From Galeruca laticollis (Eukaryota; Arthropoda; Insecta; Coleoptera; Chrysomelidae): a stretch of DNA of 64,000 nt. The stretch is taken from positions 4,851,976 to 4,915,975 of the forward strand of contig OY998185.1 in NCBI GenBank assembly GCA_963921935.1. The letters are read 5' to 3'. Below, one piece after another: positions 34,545 to 46,992 of the stretch (position 1 is its first letter; the number at the start of each line of letters is the position of its first letter). The notes beneath the pieces are model-generated. The model worked only from the letters and a program-made list of their open reading frames with translations. It was not told where the DNA came from and ran no database searches. A program made the translations under genes and the position numbers.

Positions 34545-37046
34545 CCAGACTACAGAGAACACTTGAATCGACTAATATGTAAACTGGGGAAACATACGCA
34601 ACTAAATGGTACATATTTCAATCCATTTCATGTATTTATATTATTCATTTACCTACTTCTACCTACTATTCTCGGAAAAGCTCATACTTACCATAATTAC
34701 TTCATTATACGAAAGAGATTAGGCTCCTCAGTATCGTAAAACTCTGGTTGGGAGGGAATTAACCTACCGATAAAAGGGTATAAAATTTTCAATTTAATCT
34801 GCTACCTGCTGGGACCGAATTTACCATGCCCCGACAGAGATTCAATTGCACGGAATTCCTCATCTTTTAAACACCCTCTCAAATAATGAAATTTACGAAT
34901 ATCTGTAGTATCAGCATCATCCCCTACTGAGCAATCAAAAGATTAAAAAAAGGTAAACCATTCGCTATATACACCGGTAAAGATAGGCAATGGTAAAGGC
35001 TTTAAGTTGAGACTATCTGATAATTCTCTTCCGCTACCGCTATTTGTGATGTTAATCACAGTTGGATCATTTTTTTGTTGCGTATACGACCCTGTAGGCG
35101 TTATTAAACATGTATGAGATTGTATTGCACTTTCAATAGTTCGATACTGAGTTTCTATTTTCCGCTCACTTTTCCGCTTTCCGCTTCTAACTTGGATTCA
35201 TCAGCATTTTCTTTAAATAGATCGGTTACGGCTTCTAAATTAGTTTGTAATTGAAAAATATCGTCTTTCACATTAGGTATTGCTTTTTCAGTTATAGTAA
35301 TAGAGGTTTTTATGTTCCTATTTTTCAACTTTAAATTCTGAAGGTCTAATCCCGATATTCAAATAAATCGCCGTATAATGCTATACAAATCTTAAAAATT
35401 CACAAAAAGGAAATGTGAATGGTTACCTAATGACACTTGTTCAAATTACGCAAAATTATTGGATAAATATATAAAGTGAAATAGGGAAATAGGACAGACC
35501 TTTTTACGATGCACCCGGAACTATCCAATGTGGACGCGACTACTTGAAGACGACGATATGGATCTCGGATTTCGTTTGCCCGATATTTCTTGATTCGATG
35601 ATATATGGATGGATCCTAAATCGGATCTTTATGTTACTGCAGACTGTTGACTGCACAAACAACATACGATTTTTGATTACACGATTCAGTTACTGGATAC
35701 GAACGGTTTTAGGTAGACGTTATACGACACAAATAACTTTCCGGTTATTACTACTTCGATCGCTGATTATTGATCCTGCTCGAAGTACCAACATGTTGCG
35801 ATATAAACTCGAAGGACCAGATCTTACAGATCAATGAATAACTAAATAAAACATGCTTACGGTTCAAGTGACTGTTTAATAGTTCTTACTTACGTTGGTA
35901 CATGGCCTTTAATAAGAAAGGTAGGGGTAGAGAGAGGGTATCGACCCCCCATAATAGGCGGTAACAGACGATGAAATATTTCCTTTTTGTGTGATGGGAA
36001 ATGTAGATATACACATAAACTACTTGTTCGGCTAATTGTTCTGTTACAGTCACCATACACAAATCTTAAGGGTCTTCATCTTTATAACCTAGTTTTGACA
36101 TGATTGTTATTTAGAAATACGTTATGAATATTAGTCCAAACAAATTCTTGTAAAGTAGCAAATGAATTTCACCAATCACTTTGAAAAACATTCAACGTGA
36201 AAGTGGCAATTATTATCAAGTTCATAACATAACCTCTAATTTACTACTGTAACTACTTTGTTACTACTACTATTTTCCAATACTACTTTCGTTGAACTTC
36301 TGTTCCCTCCCTTAATTATGAATAAATAAATATCTATTATAACAAACGTTTTATTAATTAGGAATTATTACAAAGGGCTATGATTGGGAACTAACTCATA
36401 ATTACAAATGGTACGATAGTTGACATTTGACTGTCGTGGCTAAAGATTCATCGTCGTATGATTATAATAACCTAAAACCATAGTTATGGAACGTAAAAAA
36501 ACATCACAACGATATACTCTACTTGTGTTCTAGTAAATTTTTATTTCCTCTTATTTCTCGTACTTGATCTTTCTTGAATAAACCTAACGTTATGCAAACT
36601 TTCTGGTATTCTTCTTTTTTAATACATTAATCCTTGACAGCTGCATATGACAGGAAGAAACCAACTTAACCTTACCTTCACTGATGTTGAGGGGGCATTC
36701 TAAATGCCATTGTCTTTAAACAGGGGTGTAACACATTCTTTGGACTAAAACCGTAACAATATCCCCTTATGTAAGGTATTCGCACCGGATTACTTTCTTA
36801 AGTCTATTCAACAAAATTGAGGGATCAGTTCCATCGCACTTCCATTGGACCAAAAATTTTCTCAAATATTCCCATATTGTTGAGTCTTGAGTGTGATTGA
36901 TCTAAACATAATTATTCAACTTCTATTCACAGGTTTTGATGTCCAGGTTAAATTTCTTCGTGCTTTACTATAGACTGGCGCACATCCTCAAAAGCAACAA
37001 AGTCTCGCATGTTTAGGAATAAATGCCTGCTAAACAAGATTTCTAA
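34545..37046. other. Non-coding stretch
   Basis: No gene supported. A 97-codon frame at 35544-35837 has no recognisable domain and is interrupted in other frames. No repeat noted. Confidence 0.5.
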
Positions 37047-37960
37047 GTTACTCTAGATGTTATTAATAACGATCCTGAGTTAACACAAAACGAAATCTCA
37101 GAAATAACAAGGAGTGCCCTCACATTTTATACTGATGGGTTAAAAACAAACGAAGGAGTAGGAATAGGGGCTACAGGACCTAATCTTAGGTTATCAGTAG
37201 CCCTAGGTAACACTCCCACAATATTCCAAGCGGAAATACTAGCGATAGACTTCTGTGCTCAAGAGTGCCTTAAAAAGCGCCTCAACGCAGCCAGAATACT
37301 TATTGCCTCCGATAACCAGGCTGCTTTGAAAGCTCTAAAGTCTATAACTGATGACTTTAGAACAGTTTGGAGCTGCAAACAATCTCTTAAGCTACTGGCT
37401 AGACAAAACAAACTATCTCTGTTATGGGTGCCCGGGCACAAGGGAATTGCTGGAAATGAGACTGCCGATGGTCTTGCAAAGGAAGGAGCTAGCACTCCTT
37501 TCATCGAACCCGAACCGTTTTGTGGCATTACTAAAAGCCACATTGTGGAAGAAGTCCGGAAATGGGAAAAGGAACTTAGTGCAGCCTACTGGAAAAATGT
37601 TCCAGGCCAAAGACAAGCAAAAAGGTTGCTACAACCTTCTGTTCGCTATGCTAAATCGCTCTTAGAGCTTCAGAAGTCTGATCTCAGAGCAATTCTCAAC
37701 TTTTACTGTCACAGGACTCTTTACGGGACACTGCCCACTCAGATATCACCTCTACAAGATGGAAAAAGTGGACAGAGGAACATGTAGATTCTGCGATAGT
37801 GCAGATGAAACGGCTGTACATATATCTGCCATTGCGGCGTACTTGTTCGCCAACGCTATAGGTACCTGGAACGGTTGTTCTTGAGACCTGACCAGGTAAC
37901 AAAAATAGATCCTAATCGGATAATAGGCTTCCTTAGAAGCCTTGATCTTTTGAAAAAAAA
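37047..37960 (+). pseudogene. LINE 3' fragment: RNase H domain and CCHC-like end
   Basis: The frame is open from 37047 to 37787 without a proper start. It carries a complete-looking RNase H fold: FYTDGLKT (first Asp), FQAEILAI (Glu), IASDNQAALKAL (Asp) and GNETADGLA (Asp), with LLWVPGHKGI between. After the frame ends, shifted frames read a CRFCDSADETAVH cysteine/histidine segment and a charged C-terminus to about 37960. RNase H followed by such an end is typical of Jockey/I-group LINEs. Endonuclease and RT are absent, so it is a 5'-truncated insertion. Confidence 0.8.
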
Positions 37961-40359
37961 ATAGATGGAGAGTATACACAAAAGATCTTTTCAGGTCGCA
38001 GTGTGGAAAGGCCAGCTATAGGCCAATCGACCCCTTTGTAATTTACAATCAAGAATAGACTGGATGCAGGAGAGTGTCGACGTCTCCTTGAAGAGGCTTA
38101 TAATACGTTCGCCTTCATCTAAAACTAATTGAGAGAGTTTATATTTGGTCATTGAATCGTCTAGCTTGATCCTTACTCTCCTCTCTTGTTTTAGTTTGTT
38201 TTTAAAATTCATTGAATAACCTATAAACCCTATTAATTTTTACCATTTAGCGCTATCCTAATGTCATTTCTTTTTTCTGCTCCAATAGCAATGAGTTGCA
38301 GCATATCCCAGCTTCTTACAACCTGTATCAAATTCTCTCCAATGTCTAGGTTCAATTTCTTTTGACTAAATTCCGTAATCATAGTGTTGTATCAACAATG
38401 TCTATGGGAAATTCATAGCAGTCATGCGAGCTTCAATAACCGTAGTCCCTGGCTAATTTTATGGAGGTAGACTTTCACCTCTTTCTAAAATAGAATTAAA
38501 ATGAATACCACGTTTTTCTAATATCGCTCATTAGGCCCTCAAAGTACTTCACCACCTCTAAGGTCCAGATTCTTGTCACTCCAGATTTTGGTAACTTCTA
38601 CTTCTCCTCTTTTATTAAACCAACTTGAATTTTAGAATGAAATTGGTCGATTTAGAAAAATTGTGTCTGTTGTCAATAAACTCCATTGTTTGTAGCTGAG
38701 AGCAAAGAAGGTCTATTCTCAACTTTTGCTGTCGATTGTTCATGAGATCATTTGAATTGGATTGGGCCAATTATTATTGTGGAGTGTTTCTACAAAATGG
38801 AAACTTAACAATTTAGCGTTGTTAAGAAGTAAAGAGATTAGTGGGCTAAGAGCACACACTAGGGAGAATTTGCTAAACTTACTTGAATGTACTTTTACAT
38901 TTTATGGGATAATGTGATTATAATTTGTGATTGTTATGAAGGACAGGACGAACGATTGCATTTTAACTAGAAAATAGTGAAAATGACTGGAAGAAAGAGG
39001 TTTTTAGTGGGATGTGCGTATTATTATGACTTGTTCTATACAAACTTTTCTGCACAAATTTGGTAAGTTATGGATTGAAAATTATAAATATTTTTGATAA
39101 ATCTTGTTTTGTGGATAGCGGTTCCTTGGAATTTTCCAACAGAAAGCAGTAGGTGGCTATTGTTATTGGGCATTATATTTGTGTATTTTTATACTCTCAT
39201 CAAACCTTGCTAATGAATAGTGTATGTTTCTCTGTCGCCTAGAAAAACTATAGGGGAATAATTTCAGGTAGAATGAGTTGTCAATTTCTATTAGATTCAC
39301 CAATATCATCACTAGAAATTATCCGTTGATAACTTACTGGTTTATTCAATCGGCTACATGGAGATCAAAAGGAGAAAACATGATAATTTGTCATTAAATC
39401 AACACACATAGGATAACTGCAAAAGAAAGGAAGTAATTGATAACCATTGTAATTTTATTCTCTCATATTTCAACCACTTGTGAAATGACCACTGTTACAA
39501 ATAATTCGTTACAAATTTTTTTTGTATCACCGCACACTTGCACGTTGACTGAATATAGATATTCATAGATACTAATAGAAAGCGTTGATTCCTACTTGAT
39601 AATACATATAGTTTTATTAAAATATCGATTACGATTTACTCGACCAGAACTACTTACAGTTTAATTCAATCGGTATGTTGATGTTGGTTTATATTTTTGA
39701 TGTTAATTTGGCCTACTTTATAGTAGTGTAATATGCAAAGGTGCACATTCAGAGAAAAAAAAACTAAATGTAGTATTGTTCCGCGATTGTTGTAACAGCC
39801 GTCTATTATTGGTTACCTTGTACAAAGGAACAATGTGGACATGCCCTTGTCCCTTTAGTTCGTTTTTTACAGTTGGATCACGAATCTCTATATTATGTAT
39901 TTTTTGAATCAAACTATTTTCACTATGTTCATGATATTGTTCTAAAATCGAAGTTGTTGAATTTGAATATTATGTTCATTTTTTAGAATCTACCAAGAAC
40001 AGTTCTATTGAAATATTCGATTCAATTGAGTGTAAGTTTATGTAAAATGTTTCAAGATTGAAATATTCCCAAGTATTGAGTATATTCAACAGATTATACT
40101 TTTCTCCTTGCAATTGCGAATCATCATCGACAAAAAATGATGTCACGTAGGAGCCATATATACGATATTATCCCACATATTACTACTGTTCTTTTAAAAA
40201 GCATCGATATTCCTTATATAACTAACTCCAATCTACCATTGATAGTTGGTGCCAGTGGTATTTACTTCTGAACACATTTAAAAGCTGCATCACTCGGCAC
40301 CACTAAACGTTTGTTTACATATCGGCACCGCATTGTTTTGTATTTTTTTGGTATTCAAA
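37961..40359. other. Non-coding stretch
   Basis: No gene or clear repeat seen. Confidence 0.5.
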
Positions 40360-41390
40360 ATGGTTCTCACTAATTGGAGGTGAGTTTATTGATTACAGAT
40401 CAAACTAGGATGTTTGAGTGATATTGTCTTGTTGTTTAGTTCACTTGCGTGCCACTATTTTACGGCTATTTTTGTTTTGTTCTTTTAAAAGGACAGTAGT
40501 AATAAGAACTACTATATTGTAATTTTTTTAGGAGACCGCTAAAGTTGCATGAGGTATTTGAAGAATTTGAGGCGAATGATATTTCGACGCCTCCCGATGG
40601 TATAATTCTTTTCCCCCCAGACAATACAAACGATGATGTGACCGATTGCGACTCCAGAGATGAGGATGACACTACGATCAATCATTCACCAGAAAGCCAG
40701 CTAAGAAATGACGTTGAGGTAATTGTTGATAATGAAACTGAGCGTGTAGAAGAGTCTGATTCCGATGACAATAATGTACATCTTTCTACACTACGCATGC
40801 TAAAAAATAACGCTCCGGTTATTCTTGAAAGACTCGCATCTGCAAAGTGGTTTGTCGGTGATTTTTACCAGCATCAAAAAGATGTATACTGGAGGCAACA
40901 AAAGGAGCTAAAGAAAACCGTACTCTGTTACTAATATTTAGCTTATTATTTGATGACGACCTAATCCACATAACTACACACAAAAAAACTTGTCGTCGTC
41001 ATGACATCAGTGTCGATACAATCGCGTCTAATTTATGTTCGGTGATACCTCATCATCTGTTGAAACGGTATTCTCAGAACCAAAAAAGCCTATTTCGTAT
41101 CTCAACCAAATTTAATAAGACATTACAATCATTTCGTAGGTGGCATCGACCACTGCAATCAAAATTTTAGTCTTTCTCAAGTCTATAGGGGGCATAAAAT
41201 AGTATTTTCCCCTTACAGTTCAAGATATAACGGTACCTATCATTTAATTGTTTATGAAGAAAAACAATTCCGTTGTGGCCATTGCAAAAAGAAGGTTCAA
41301 TATTTGTGTGAAAAGTGCAACATAGTATTGCAACCAAAAGAATGTTCCAAGGATTTTCATACTATGTTAATTTGTTTTAGTAAAATTTTC
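40360..41390 (+). pseudogene. piggyBac-type transposase relic with a preserved 5' intron
   Basis: ATG at 40360 starts a 20-base exon (MVLTNW) that ends at a GTGAGT donor (40380). A TTTTTTTAG acceptor (ending 40531) joins in frame to the exon open to 40934, an acidic N-terminal region rich in Asp/Glu/Ser as in piggyBac-derived proteins. After its stop, other frames read LLFDDDLIHI (catalytic-region start), SVIPHHLLKRYSQ, VGGIDHCNQNFSL and finally a C-terminal cysteine-rich finger (RCGHCKKK, CEKCN, FHTM) to about 41370. The middle of the catalytic domain, with the key aspartates, is missing. It is an internally deleted, frameshifted relic of a transposon or a gene derived from one. Confidence 0.65.
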
Positions 41391-41570
41391 GTTTCAGTAC
41401 TGGTTTTTTACTTTCGCCCTTTTAATAGAACGTCACGTATTTTTAAATCTAATGCATAAATTAATTTTCTGGTAATTTTTGCTCGTCAAATGAGCCACAT
41501 TACCTAATATTTCATTGAAATAAAGAAAATATATGAATGTTTGATACTTCATAATTACCATTTAATTCGT
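41391..41570. other. Gap between piggyBac relic and Gypsy-3
   Basis: AT-rich and non-coding. Confidence 0.5.
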
Positions 41571-41649
41571 GTTTTTAAATGAAACTCAAGGTCTCTAGTT
41601 AATTCCACAATATAATACAAGTTATTGAAAATTCTGAAAAATTGACAAT

Positions 41650-42170
41650 TGTTTCGATAAATCAATATCATCGTCAGAATGACTTCTGTCATCCTGACAT
41701 ATTTATTGTAAACCCAATGATTTCTTTCGCATCCACCTATACTTTCGCTGTGATATGCTGTTGATATACTATGTTTAATATTTAATAATTTATAAATGTT
41801 TGTTAGTAATTCGTTCTTCTATTCCTGCCCCATGTCAGTTCGGATTTCTTTCATCGGGTCATATATTAGAATAAATTGTTTAAAAATTGCTTCGGCTACT
41901 GTCTTCGCTTCTTTATTAGGAATAGGAATCATGACTACGAACTTCGTAAGTTCACATTGAATCGTCACCGGATGAACCGGATTGTATCTTTAGCACTATG
42001 TCAAATGCTTGTTGGGGAGTAGGAGTTATAACCAATCGTTCTACATGAGTTATTTTAGATTTGTTAATTTGACATTTGTGGCATGATTTAAAAAAATCAG
42101 CCACTGCATTTGACATATTTGTCCATCTATAAACGTTTTTAAGTTTCTTAAGTAAGCGTTTCTGTGGAAT
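41650..42170 (-). pseudogene. Gypsy-3 integrase relic
   Basis: The minus-strand frames read the zinc-binding tail (FFKSCHKCQINKSK, about 42060-42100), then after a frameshift the catalytic core: CELTKFVVV, KEIRTDMG (second Asp) and YHSESIGGCERNH (with the Glu, about 41740). Order and spacing fit a DDE integrase. A deletion near 41990 seems to remove the first catalytic Asp, and stops interrupt the core. Integrase normally inserts the DNA copy; this one cannot. Confidence 0.7.
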
Positions 42171-42448
42171 CTCATTATCATTTCTATTATTTTCAATTGT
42201 TAATACCTATTAGGAATAATGTTTTATCTTATTCATTTACATCGGCCGCATGTGACAACCTTCTCATATATCAAAAACGTGCTAAATACAACAAGCAATA
42301 TTTGTATCTGACGTCTGTCATCATATGTCATATTGATTTTTACATGTCAATGCAAGAAGTTCGAAATAAAACTAGTTGAAAACTAAACAAATAATAGTTT
42401 CAATTAATAATATTAAATAGAACCAGCATTATTCGAGTGAATAGTTTA
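42171..42448 (-). other. Interrupted part of Gypsy-3 pol
   Basis: It lies between the RNase H/integrase linker and the integrase zinc region. No conserved reading was recognised, so it may contain a small insertion. Confidence 0.4.
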
Positions 42449-42763
42449 TCAAGGGCGATAAACATCACGAGATTTGACACCTCCAAAGAGCCGAGCATTG
42501 TGATATTTTGCCCGTAAAACATTTATTTCATCCTTACTTGTTAACTTTTTTGGTACAGCACAAACTACTATATGCAAATGTCTTAATACTATATTGCCTA
42601 CCCTTTTTAATATACTTTCGGTGCACCGTAAAAATATATTATCATTAATAAACAATTTCACTTTATCCACGTTATTAATTACTGCCAGTTCTTCTAACTG
42701 AGACAACGTTTGATCCAAATCAAAGTTGTCAATAATAATATCAACACGTGTATTGATGAGCAT
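42449..42763 (-). pseudogene. Gypsy-3 RNase H-integrase linker
   Basis: 104 residues on the minus strand. The C-terminal part (AVPKKLTSKDEI, then KYHN and LFGG) looks like the start of the integrase H2C2 domain, where histidines precede the cysteines read at 42060-42100. The N-terminal part is an unassigned pol linker. It is broken at both ends. Confidence 0.5.
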
Positions 42764-43129
42764 TTCCTTTTTTTTGTCGTACTATCATCCTTAGTGATGT
42801 CGGCTTTAGCTCAAAATGTAAGATAGCCAATGTTACTGTGTCCAAGGAATTACTAGCTTTATAAATTTTCATGTTAGTCTTATTACTTTCTACATCTTAA
42901 CCCCTGAGTTATGTTACGTTATCTTTTTTGATGTTTTGCTTAGTTATTGGACTCGTAATTGCTAATATTTGTTCACTATTCTGATGTATTTGTTCAAGGT
43001 TAGTTATAGATATCCTTGAGAGTGAGTCAGCCACATTGACTGCACGCTTCATATATTCAATCTCTAAGTATAATCTAATCCTAGTTCATTTTGAAGTTGG
43101 ATTTTTCATTAAACATAATTGTTGCAACG

Positions 43130-43510
43130 GTTTATGATCAGTTTTAACTAAGAATTTAGGCGCTCCATACATATAACATCTGAAATGTTTATCACCTCAA
43201 TGTATGGCTATAAGTTCCTTTAGAAACTTAACAAACCAATTGGTTTGTTAAGTTCACTTTTTGAAAAGCTCCGCGATGCAAATGCTATAGGTAGATCTGT
43301 CCCATTAAAATTTTGACTGAGTATAGGAGAACCAGCAGTATTAGAAGCATCGTTTGTCAAAAAAAATTTTTTAGTAAAATCCGGATACTGCAAAATTGGT
43401 GGGTTAAATAATTAATTTTTAATTGTTTCGAATGCAGTTTGACAATCATTTGTCCAATTAAACTTTTCGTTCTTTTTCATCAACGAATTTATAGTAAACA
43501 CATTTGTGCA
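43130..43510 (-). pseudogene. Gypsy-3 RNase H relic
   Basis: The minus strand reads FNWTNDCQTAFETIKN, a stop, then FFLTNDASN and LPIAFASRSFSKSELN. These match the start of the Gypsy RNase H domain (the Asp in NDASN). It is truncated after that by shifted frames. Confidence 0.6.
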
Positions 43511-43520
43511 AACTATGGAG

Positions 43521-44240
43521 TCAATCTTCTATATTAATTGTCGGTACCTGGTATCGTTCTGTAACATCATAATTGGAATTATCTGGTAAGACTCCCTTAT
43601 CCGATAGAAGATGACCAAGATAACTGAATTCCTTTGTAAAAAATTTAGATTTTTGTGGGTTTGGTTTTAAATTGAATTTTCTACAAGTTAGAAATACATG
43701 TTTTAGGTTTTTCGAGTGATACTTTTTTTGAAGTACAGAAATTTCTGAAGTTAACCCAGCAAATGCCATCGTCATCATCCTTTGGAAGCTGTTTGGACTT
43801 ATATTCAATCGAAAAGGTAATCTGGTAAATCTATATGACCCAGATTCAGTACTAAATGATGTAAGATCTCTCGAATCCTCGACCGAAGGAATTTGATCAA
43901 ACCCCCAAATTAAATATAGCACTGAAAACTACTTGGCCCTTCCTAGTTGATCTAATATACAGTGAATTCTTGGTAACGGACATTTATCGGGTGTAATTTT
44001 CTTATTTAATTGCCTAAAATCTATGCATAGTCTCCATGCCTTATCTCCTGTTTGTGACTTTTTAGGTACTAGTAGTACTGACCTGTTATATGGAGACGTG
44101 GATGGTTCTATAATACCATATTTAATAATTTTTTCCACTTGTTCGTTAATTTCTTATGTATGGGCGTGAGGTGTTCTATAACTTTTAATATAAACTGGTG
44201 AATTATCGCTTAATGCTACTTTCTGAGAATAAAAATTATT
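43521..44240 (-). pseudogene. Gypsy-3 reverse transcriptase relic without YxDD
   Basis: Two minus-strand frames, 43929-44138 and 43521-43922. The first has IIEPSTSPYNRSVLLVPKK and WRLCIDFRQLNKK, the RT fingers. The second has GFDQIP, FTRLPF, and SPNSFQRMMTMAF, then passes from GLTSE straight to the NLKHVF segment; the YxDD catalytic loop expected between them is missing. It ends in PQKSKFFTKEFSYLGHLLS. A stop separates the frames near 43925. This polymerase is inactive. Confidence 0.75.
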
Positions 44241-44640
44241 GCACGATAATATATCGGTTTTTAAAGCAAATAGATCGGAAAAAGGATCACATAACATGAA
44301 AATCAGTTTTTACGTGATCAGACACATTTTGATCTAATGACTGAAATAATTCTTGACTTCTATTATCCTTTTTCCTTTTTTCCGTTAATATTGTATACAT
44401 GGAGTTTATCTAATTCTATCGTCTTTAATGTTGTTATTGAAGCTGATACATTTTCGTTTGTTGAATTAAGTATTCTCATATAAGGGTTTTCCTTATAAAC
44501 GATACACCTAGCAACAAATATTCCTAAATTTAATATTCCTGTTGTTCAACCACAACATCCTGCCTTAAATTTTTAAAGTTACTAATTAATCTTATTACTT
44601 GACATCTAGGCGGTATTACTACTACATCATCGTCTGAGCT
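44241..44640 (-). pseudogene. Gypsy-3 protease-RT linker region
   Basis: Minus-strand frames with stops. Near 44200 an ALSDNSPVYIKSYRTPHAH reading leads into RT. The rest is decayed. Confidence 0.45.
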
Positions 44641-45122
44641 ATTGCATACAATTCATAGATAAGTGTATAGTTACTTTTATAGTGGGGAAATTTATTATTT
44701 GTTTGGATATTGGGATTATTTTTATACATATACAGAGAAAGTTTCATTATATTTTTTTTGATACAATTTTGTGGTTTCCCGATACTTTATTTAGAAACCT
44801 ACCCCGAATTTCCCCCTAGAGTCTGTAACGTTATTGGGTACAAGGCCAAACTGAGAGAACAATCCTGTCCTGGCGAAGGAGATCAAACCATTTTAAGCCA
44901 AGGCGCTCCCCATCGAAATCGGACTGGAATTGCCTTATTCACGCTCGGCTGCATATTTAAGAAAAGAATTGGTGACAGCAGGTATTACAGTTGGTGACAG
45001 CGGACCCGGTATAGAAGGGGTCAAATTTATAACGTTTGAGGGCCAAAGTATTACAATAGGGTCACCATAAGAGTGTAAAATAAGGTCTCATTTATTACAC
45101 TGGTGACAGCGGATTTTTTTTG
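44641..45122 (+). mobile_element. Possible LTR/primer-site insertion inside Gypsy-3
   Basis: This block splits the protease from the RT. It is less AT-rich than its surroundings, has a TATA-like GCATATTTAAG (about 44950) and three copies of TGGTGACAGC (44970, 44992, 45101), which resemble LTR-element primer-binding sites. It may be a fragment of another LTR element in plus orientation. No LTR partner was found. Confidence 0.35.
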
Positions 45123-46044
45123 TTAAGAAACAACTCGATAACAAAGGCCAAGAGTTGTACAATATATATAGGAATTGTTCATTTTTTTACATCCCACATT
45201 TATAGATACCAACCATTGAGAGTAATCCAGATTACATTTGAATTTTGAAATGAAATCTGTGCCTAACATGCCGTTGGTGGGAATAGGGAAGAAACTTATG
45301 TTGTACTGAATAGTCATTTATAAAAAGTACAGTGTCAACTGTGCCTAAATATTGTACAGAACCATATGTGACTCCTTTTATTTTCATATTAGAACTTGTA
45401 TTAATTATTTGCGAAGAAAAAAAATTCCTATTTTTCATTAAAATTGAAATATCTGCTCCTGTATCTACGATAAAATTACGCATACAGTACATTATGACAG
45501 TATACAAAGTAACAAAATTCGAAAGAGATGGGTCAAAAGTAAATATATGTCTTAGGTTATTTTCTAAGCCCCAGTTCTTGCCGGGGGTCGGGAGAGTTGT
45601 ATTACACATTCTTATGTTCCGTTGTCCAAAATCTCCACTATACGGTCCCCTATTAGAATTACTATCCCGTCTTCTATAACTGCTAGTCCTTCTGTCATCA
45701 TAATTACCCTTGAAGTGATTATTATTATTAAAATTATATCGATAACCATTATTTGACTGATTATTTGATCGATGGCTATCTGTATTGAATTGCCTGCCAA
45801 AATGGTTACCTATCCTGTTAAAATTGTAACGCCCCCTGTTAATAAATTGATGCTGAAACTGTCTATTGCCTTCATGAAGGAAAACACTAGCTTGTGTTTG
45901 AGGTGTATCGACTGTAACAAATTTTGTAAGTGTCTCTTGCACCGTGCGTAAATTGCCTGCTGCCAATATTATTTGTGCTTTTTCATTCGCCGCATCATTT
46001 CCCAGAGTCTTAACAGTTGCTTGTGTAGTGAATTTTTCTGACAA
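45123..46044 (-). pseudogene. Gypsy-3 Gag C-terminus and protease
   Basis: Minus-strand frame 45232-46044 (270 residues) has the end of Gag: a Gly/Arg/Asn-rich tail (NRGRYNFNRIGNHFGR and similar) without a CCHC knuckle. A retropepsin follows with NFIVDTGADISIL, the active-site DTG. A frameshift near 45250 moves the protease C-terminus to 45123-45317, where NGMLGTDFISKF corresponds to the ILGxDF-like element. The protease is split but otherwise recognisable. Confidence 0.7.
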
Positions 46045-46080
46045 ACCAGGCCTTCTCCTGAATATGAGTTTCTAAGTTTC

Positions 46081-46430
46081 TCAGCCAACTGTGAAATTTT
46101 GTCTCAATGTATTTAGTTTGACCACTATTAATGTAGGAGGTTCACCTCTCATGCCTTCACTTAAAATTTCAATTATTTGTTCAACCGTGGTTTCGTTCAT
46201 TAACAACGTTCGAGCCTTCCCTGTTAATCTGGTCTTTACGAACGCTACCACGTTAGCACCCTGGTCAACCGCGTTACTCTTTAGTAGGTTTAATGCGTGC
46301 AATATTTGCTGAAGTTTATCCGGTGAGCCATCATACTCTGGAGGGATAATTTTGCTGGCTGAATTAAAAAATTCTACGGATGTAAGAGGCATGTTGTTGC
46401 GTCTCTCGTGTCACTGTCAGATGTACCGTA
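46081..46430 (-). pseudogene. Gypsy-3 Gag capsid N-terminal part
   Basis: 103 residues from ATG at 46392: PPEYDGSPDKLQQILHALN, then FVKTRLTGKARTLL, then IIEILSEGM. This is the capsid N-terminal lobe layout of Gypsy-type Gag. An overlapping frame starts with another ATG near 46470. It ends at a frameshift near 46080. Confidence 0.65.
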
Positions 46431-46992
46431 TTCGTCACTGTATTTCACCAAAATATTAATATCGATCATTTGTAAACAAGAGGTACTCCCTTTGGCACTC
46501 TCTTTTTAATAGCCCTGTTTGCTTGCTCTTTAATATATTCCGTCAAAGTATTCAATTTAATGATTAGTCTGATAGATACAGTGCCTATATGAATAAATAC
46601 AATAATCACCGAAGTAGTGTATAAACCTGCTTGTTTTGTGATGTAAAATATCATTTAAATATATTTACTTACGACTACCCCTATAAGTAGTCAAAAACAC
46701 ACAGTCGGCAATCAATGTAAGACGTCTATTACGCACGATAAAACAAAACGCACGGCTGTAAAGTAAATCGCACGGCTTCCATAGCAACCACTTAGCAACT
46801 GTCAATGGACGTTGCCATTTTATTAAAAAATTAATATTTAGATATTAGACGTTGAATTTTATTCTATATATAAATGGTAGATAACATTTATTAGATATGA
46901 GATTGCATTTAATACTAAGAGTTATTTATAATTATATGATAATTGGTTCCGTTTCATTCAATCCGCATCTTTTAGATGTCTGAATGTATCAT
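46431..46992. other. Non-coding stretch
   Basis: No LTR of Gypsy-3 could be recognised here. Tracts with ACGCAC and CGCACGGC are present at 46730-46780. Confidence 0.45.

Larger units (their letters stand above)
41571..46430 (-). mobile_element. Gypsy-3, decayed LTR retrotransposon
   Basis: Read on the minus strand from 46430 down to about 41600, the order is gag, protease, RT, RNase H and integrase, the Gypsy order. Every domain is split by frameshifts or stops, and a foreign-looking 480 bp block lies between protease and RT. No LTR pair could be drawn, so the ends are approximate. Confidence 0.75.

Noticed and set aside
35544..35837. 97-codon plus-strand frame
   Set aside because: No recognisable domain and no supporting context.
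44710..44997. 95-codon plus-strand frame
   Set aside because: Lies in the LTR-like insertion; no domain beyond a Cys/Pro stretch.
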